Positions 6,517-8,391 of a stretch of DNA of 8,391 nt are shown here, piece after piece. The DNA is from Betaproteobacteria bacterium UBA931. Its GTDB lineage: Bacteria; Pseudomonadota; Gammaproteobacteria; Burkholderiales; Casimicrobiaceae. The stretch is taken from assembly GCA_002293615.1 (NCBI GenBank), contig DBDN01000043.1:1-8391 (forward strand), in the 5' to 3' direction. Made by a program: the position numbers and the translations under genes. The notes beneath the pieces were generated by a model. It searched no databases. It was not told the DNA's origin and saw nothing but the letters and a program-made list of their open reading frames with translations. How positions within the stretch are numbered: the stretch's first letter is position 1; each line of letters begins with the position of its first letter.

Positions 6517-7620
6517 ATGCAAGCGCTCCAAGATAAAGGCCCCTTTCTTTGGAATCGCATCACTCGTCACATCGACGCGCCGTTGATGGCGATTGTTCTG
6601 CTGATTTTAGCGGTCGGTTGTGTTACGCTTTTTTCCGCACTGGCGCCGGAGACTTACCGTTTTCTCCGACAAGCAAAAAATATCGGACTGGCACTGGTGA
6701 TTATCTGGATCGTCGCCAATATTCCCCCGCAACGCATCGCTCAAGCCGCTGTTCCTTTGTATCTGATTGGGATGGTTTTGCTGGTCGCGGTTGAATTTTT
6801 TGGCATTACCGTTAATGGTTCGCAACGCTGGCTTGGTGTTGGCGGCTTTCGCTTTCAGCCTTCCGAATTGATTAAACTGGCCGTGCCGTTGATGCTTGCC
6901 TGGTATTTTCAACGCTTTGAAGGTCGTATTCACTGGTTCAATTTTCTGGTAGCAATGATACTTATATTTTTACCGGCGTATCTGATCCGGCGTCAACCGG
7001 ATTTGGGTACGGCGCTGTTGGTTACTGTTTCCGGCTGCTGTGTGCTTTATTTGGCGCGACTGCCATGGAAAGTGATTTTGCTGGCCATAATTACTACTGT
7101 TCCACTAATCTGGTTTTTTGCGCACGACTACCAAAAGCAGCGCGTCTTTGCCTTTCTCAACCCCGATGCGGATCCTTTGGCATCCGGCTACCACACCCTG
7201 CAAGCTTCCATTGCCATTGGCTCCGGCGGGCTGTATGGAAAAGGATGGTTAAGCGGTACGCAAACGCATCTGGACTTTCTGCCCGAACACCACACTGATT
7301 TTATTTTTGCGGTATATGGTGAAGAGTTTGGTTTCGTCGGCAATATGGTTTTATTATTTTTATATTTTGTTTTATTGCTGCGTGCTTTAATCATCGCCAA
7401 TAACGCGCCTTCTCTCTTTTCGCGTCTGCTTGCGGGCGCGGTCGCCATGATGTTATTCACTTATACGCTGGTCAATATGGGTATGGTCAGCGGTATTTTA
7501 CCGGTGGTCGGTGTTCCGCTTCCTTTTATTTCCTATGGCGGCACCGCGCTCATTTCATTGTCGATCTGCATCGGTATCCTGATGAGCATTCAAACGCACA
7601 AAAAACTAGTCTCGGAATAA
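6517..7620 (+). CDS. rodA: Peptidoglycan glycosyltransferase RodA (SEDS family)
   Basis: Polytopic inner-membrane enzyme that polymerises lipid II into glycan strands, partnered with the PBP2 encoded just before it. The product has 367 residues (E. coli 370) with about ten membrane segments, the first near 22-42. SEDS landmarks are NGSQRWLG (100-107), FQPSELIKL (113-121), RRQPDLGTA (158-166), the large periplasmic loop with HLDFLPEHHTDFIFAV (251-266) and the C-terminal GVPLPFISYGG (332-342). D261 in the HTD triplet corresponds to the catalytically essential Asp262 of E. coli RodA. The ATG follows the mrdA stop by 2 nt, with GGATGA upstream as a possible ribosome site. It is the last gene of the operon, with no strong terminator directly after it. 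Confidence 0.97.
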   Translation: MQALQDKGPFLWNRITRHIDAPLMAIVLLILAVGCVTLFSALAPETYRFLRQAKNIGLALVIIWIVANIPPQRIAQAAVPLYLIGMVLLVAVEFFGITVNGSQRWLGVGGFRFQPSELIKLAVPLMLAWYFQRFEGRIHWFNFLVAMILIFLPAYLIRRQPDLGTALLVTVSGCCVLYLARLPWKVILLAIITTVPLIWFFAHDYQKQRVFAFLNPDADPLASGYHTLQASIAIGSGGLYGKGWLSGTQTHLDFLPEHHTDFIFAVYGEEFGFVGNMVLLFLYFVLLLRALIIANNAPSLFSRLLAGAVAMMLFTYTLVNMGMVSGILPVVGVPLPFISYGGTALISLSICIGILMSIQTHKKLVSE

Positions 7621-7881
7621 GAAGTATCCGTTACAACATGACATGACACCGACCGATTGCCGACATACCTGCGCACTGGTCGCGACCTCTCGTTTATTTT
7701 AATCATCATCAGTGCATTAACGCGGCTTTCTGGTTTTAATAAATTCGTATGCCAACACCAGGCATCGCCGTCATCCGCCTGCATGAATCGAAACTCACAG
7801 AAAGCCAACGGGAACCAATCAAATGTCGGCAAAAATTAAAATTAATATCTGACCGCTACCAATGCTTAATAAACGTTTACG

Positions 7882-7893
7882 TGATAAATATCA
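7882..7893. promoter_or_regulatory. FNR/CRP-family-like palindrome
   Basis: TGAT-AAAT-ATCA matches the core of the FNR/Anr consensus TTGAT-N4-ATCAA, with G and T in place of the outer T and A. TGATA-AA-TATCA is a perfect inverted repeat. No gene starts within 140 nt on either strand in a direction that would make this an obvious promoter site, so it may be chance or belong to an unannotated small RNA. Confidence 0.3.
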
Positions 7894-7987
7894 TGTATTC
7901 TTGAAAGGCGCCAAATGAAATAGCGCTCAGTAAGTCTTATATTTGGTATTCGTGATGTTGGCGTCCACAACAAATCTTCTTGTCGCA

Positions 7988-8029
7988 ATTTTGCGCTTCT
8001 CTTAGAAAGCCCGCAGAGAAGCGCAAAAT
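7988..8029. repeat. Perfect 15-bp inverted repeat (hairpin) past the small secreted protein gene
   Basis: ATTTTGCGCTTCTCT (7988-8002) and AGAGAAGCGCAAAAT (8015-8029) are exact reverse complements around a 12-nt loop. The repeat sits 8 nt past the stop of the - strand gene and on the rodA side of it. On both strands the stem is preceded by T and followed by A, the reverse of an intrinsic terminator, so U-run termination is not expected. A 3'-end stability element or a Rho-linked end is possible. Confidence 0.65.
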
Positions 8030-8037
8030 ATTGTTCA

Positions 8038-8247
8038 TTACATACCGTCTTTTTTAGCCGGTTCTTTTTTTTCTTCTTCCTTCTTTACTTCTTCTTTCGC
8101 TGCGTCGCCTTTAGCCGTATCGTTTTTCACTTCTTCTTGAACTACGCCTTCTTTTACATCGGCTTTTTTCACGTCATCGGCGGAAAAAACAATTCCAGAA
8201 AAACCCAACGCCAGTGAAGCAGCAATCATCATCCAAACTTTTTTCAT
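8038..8247 (-). CDS. Small Lys/Glu-rich exported protein of unknown function
   Basis: Predicted 69-residue protein. Residues 1-23 form a clear Sec signal peptide: MKK, a hydrophobic core (VWMMIAASLALGFSGIV) and a likely cleavage after FSA (23) before DD. There is no lipobox cysteine. The mature part of about 46 residues has no hydrophobic segment; more than half of its residues are Lys, Glu or Asp, with repeated short units such as VKK, AKK, KEEVKK and EEEKK, suggesting a disordered or helical periplasmic peptide. Start at ATG 8247: AAAGGA (8254-8259) lies 6 nt upstream, an excellent ribosome site. An earlier in-frame ATG at 8325 also has AAAGG before it but would bury the signal peptide. I do not recognise a family. 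The clean ribosome site and signal peptide make it likely real. Confidence 0.75.
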   Translation of the reverse strand: MKKVWMMIAASLALGFSGIVFSADDVKKADVKEGVVQEEVKNDTAKGDAAKEEVKKEEEKKEPAKKDGM

Positions 8248-8279
8248 TTTGTTTCCTTTGTATAAAAATAAGTTAAACG

Positions 8280-8305
8280 AGAGCGTCCGACAGTTCGCTC
8301 TTTTT
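8280..8305 (+). terminator. Hairpin with T run inside the leader of the small secreted protein gene
   Basis: AGAGCG (8280-8285), 10-nt loop, CGCTCT (8296-8301), continuing into TTTT to 8305: on the + strand this has the shape of a short intrinsic terminator. It may stop + strand transcripts that have crossed the small gene in the antisense direction. On the - strand the same hairpin would form in the 5' leader about 33 nt before the ATG, where it might affect expression. Confidence 0.4.
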
Positions 8306-8391
8306 AAAACTGGTAGTCGTCTCATATTGCCTTTCTCTTATAACGAACTCCAGAATATTTACTCTACACCATATTTATCTTAATTGTATAT

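Larger units (their letters stand above)
7621..8037. other. Noncoding stretch between rodA and the small secreted protein gene
   Basis: No supported gene on either strand. Near the rodA end is the palindrome GGTCGCGACC (7678-7687) followed by a T-rich stretch, too weak to call a terminator. The right half holds an FNR/CRP-like palindrome (7882-7893), short palindromes GGCGCC and AGCGCT nearby, and the 15-bp hairpin at 7988-8029. A - strand open frame of 80 codons that overlaps the end of rodA lacks a ribosome site and is rejected. Confidence 0.65.

Noticed and set aside
7678..7687. GGTCGCGACC palindrome as the rodA terminator
   Set aside because: At most a 3-bp stem with a tetraloop can form and the following stretch is not a clean T run.
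7590..7832. 80-codon - strand frame overlapping the end of rodA
   Set aside because: TTG start directly after a stop, no ribosome site, no recognisable content, and overlap with rodA.

Overview
The window holds a complete rod-shape (elongasome) operon, mreB-mreC-mreD-mrdA-rodA, on the + strand. Diverging from it on the - strand are gatC and the 5' part of gatA, and a small lysine/glutamate-rich secreted protein lies on the - strand at the far end. The gatA/gatC pair facing mreBCD-mrdA-rodA, together with the protein motifs (MreB starting MFGFLGKYFS, an MreC of about 295 residues with an N-terminal PPPF motif), points to a rod-shaped Gram-negative proteobacterium, most likely a betaproteobacterium. 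The genus cannot be told from the sequence.

Layout. 1-474 (-): 5' part of gatA, cut by the window edge. 471-767 (-): gatC, overlapping gatA by 4 nt. 768-2005: a 1.24-kb gap with no intact gene. It holds a row of palindromes before gatC, two diverged copies (about 72% identical over 57 columns) of a short direct repeat at 846-910 and 1893-1958, a broken - strand gene whose pieces read as a zinc-ribbon plus RDD-family membrane protein (1195-1685), and a structured leader in front of mreB. 2006-7620 (+): mreB, then a 62-nt gap with a canonical ribosome site, then mreC, mreD, mrdA (PBP2) and rodA with junctions of -8, +3 and +2 nt. 7621-8037: noncoding, with an orphan FNR/CRP-like palindrome and a perfect 15-bp hairpin. 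8038-8247 (-): a 69-residue exported protein. Its leader contains a hairpin followed by a T run that reads as a + strand terminator.

How the genes work together. MreB filaments on the inner membrane face organise MreC and MreD. These control the RodA glycosyltransferase and PBP2 transpeptidase pair that builds lateral-wall peptidoglycan. All five proteins keep their key catalytic or binding motifs. GatA and GatC belong to the amidotransferase that corrects mischarged Glu-tRNA(Gln) and/or Asp-tRNA(Asn), and are unrelated to cell shape.

I see no undescribed multi-gene system here. The coding content is conserved housekeeping. The unusual material is noncoding or decayed: the RDD pseudogene, the diverged repeat pair, the structured mreB leader and the hairpins flanking the small secreted protein.
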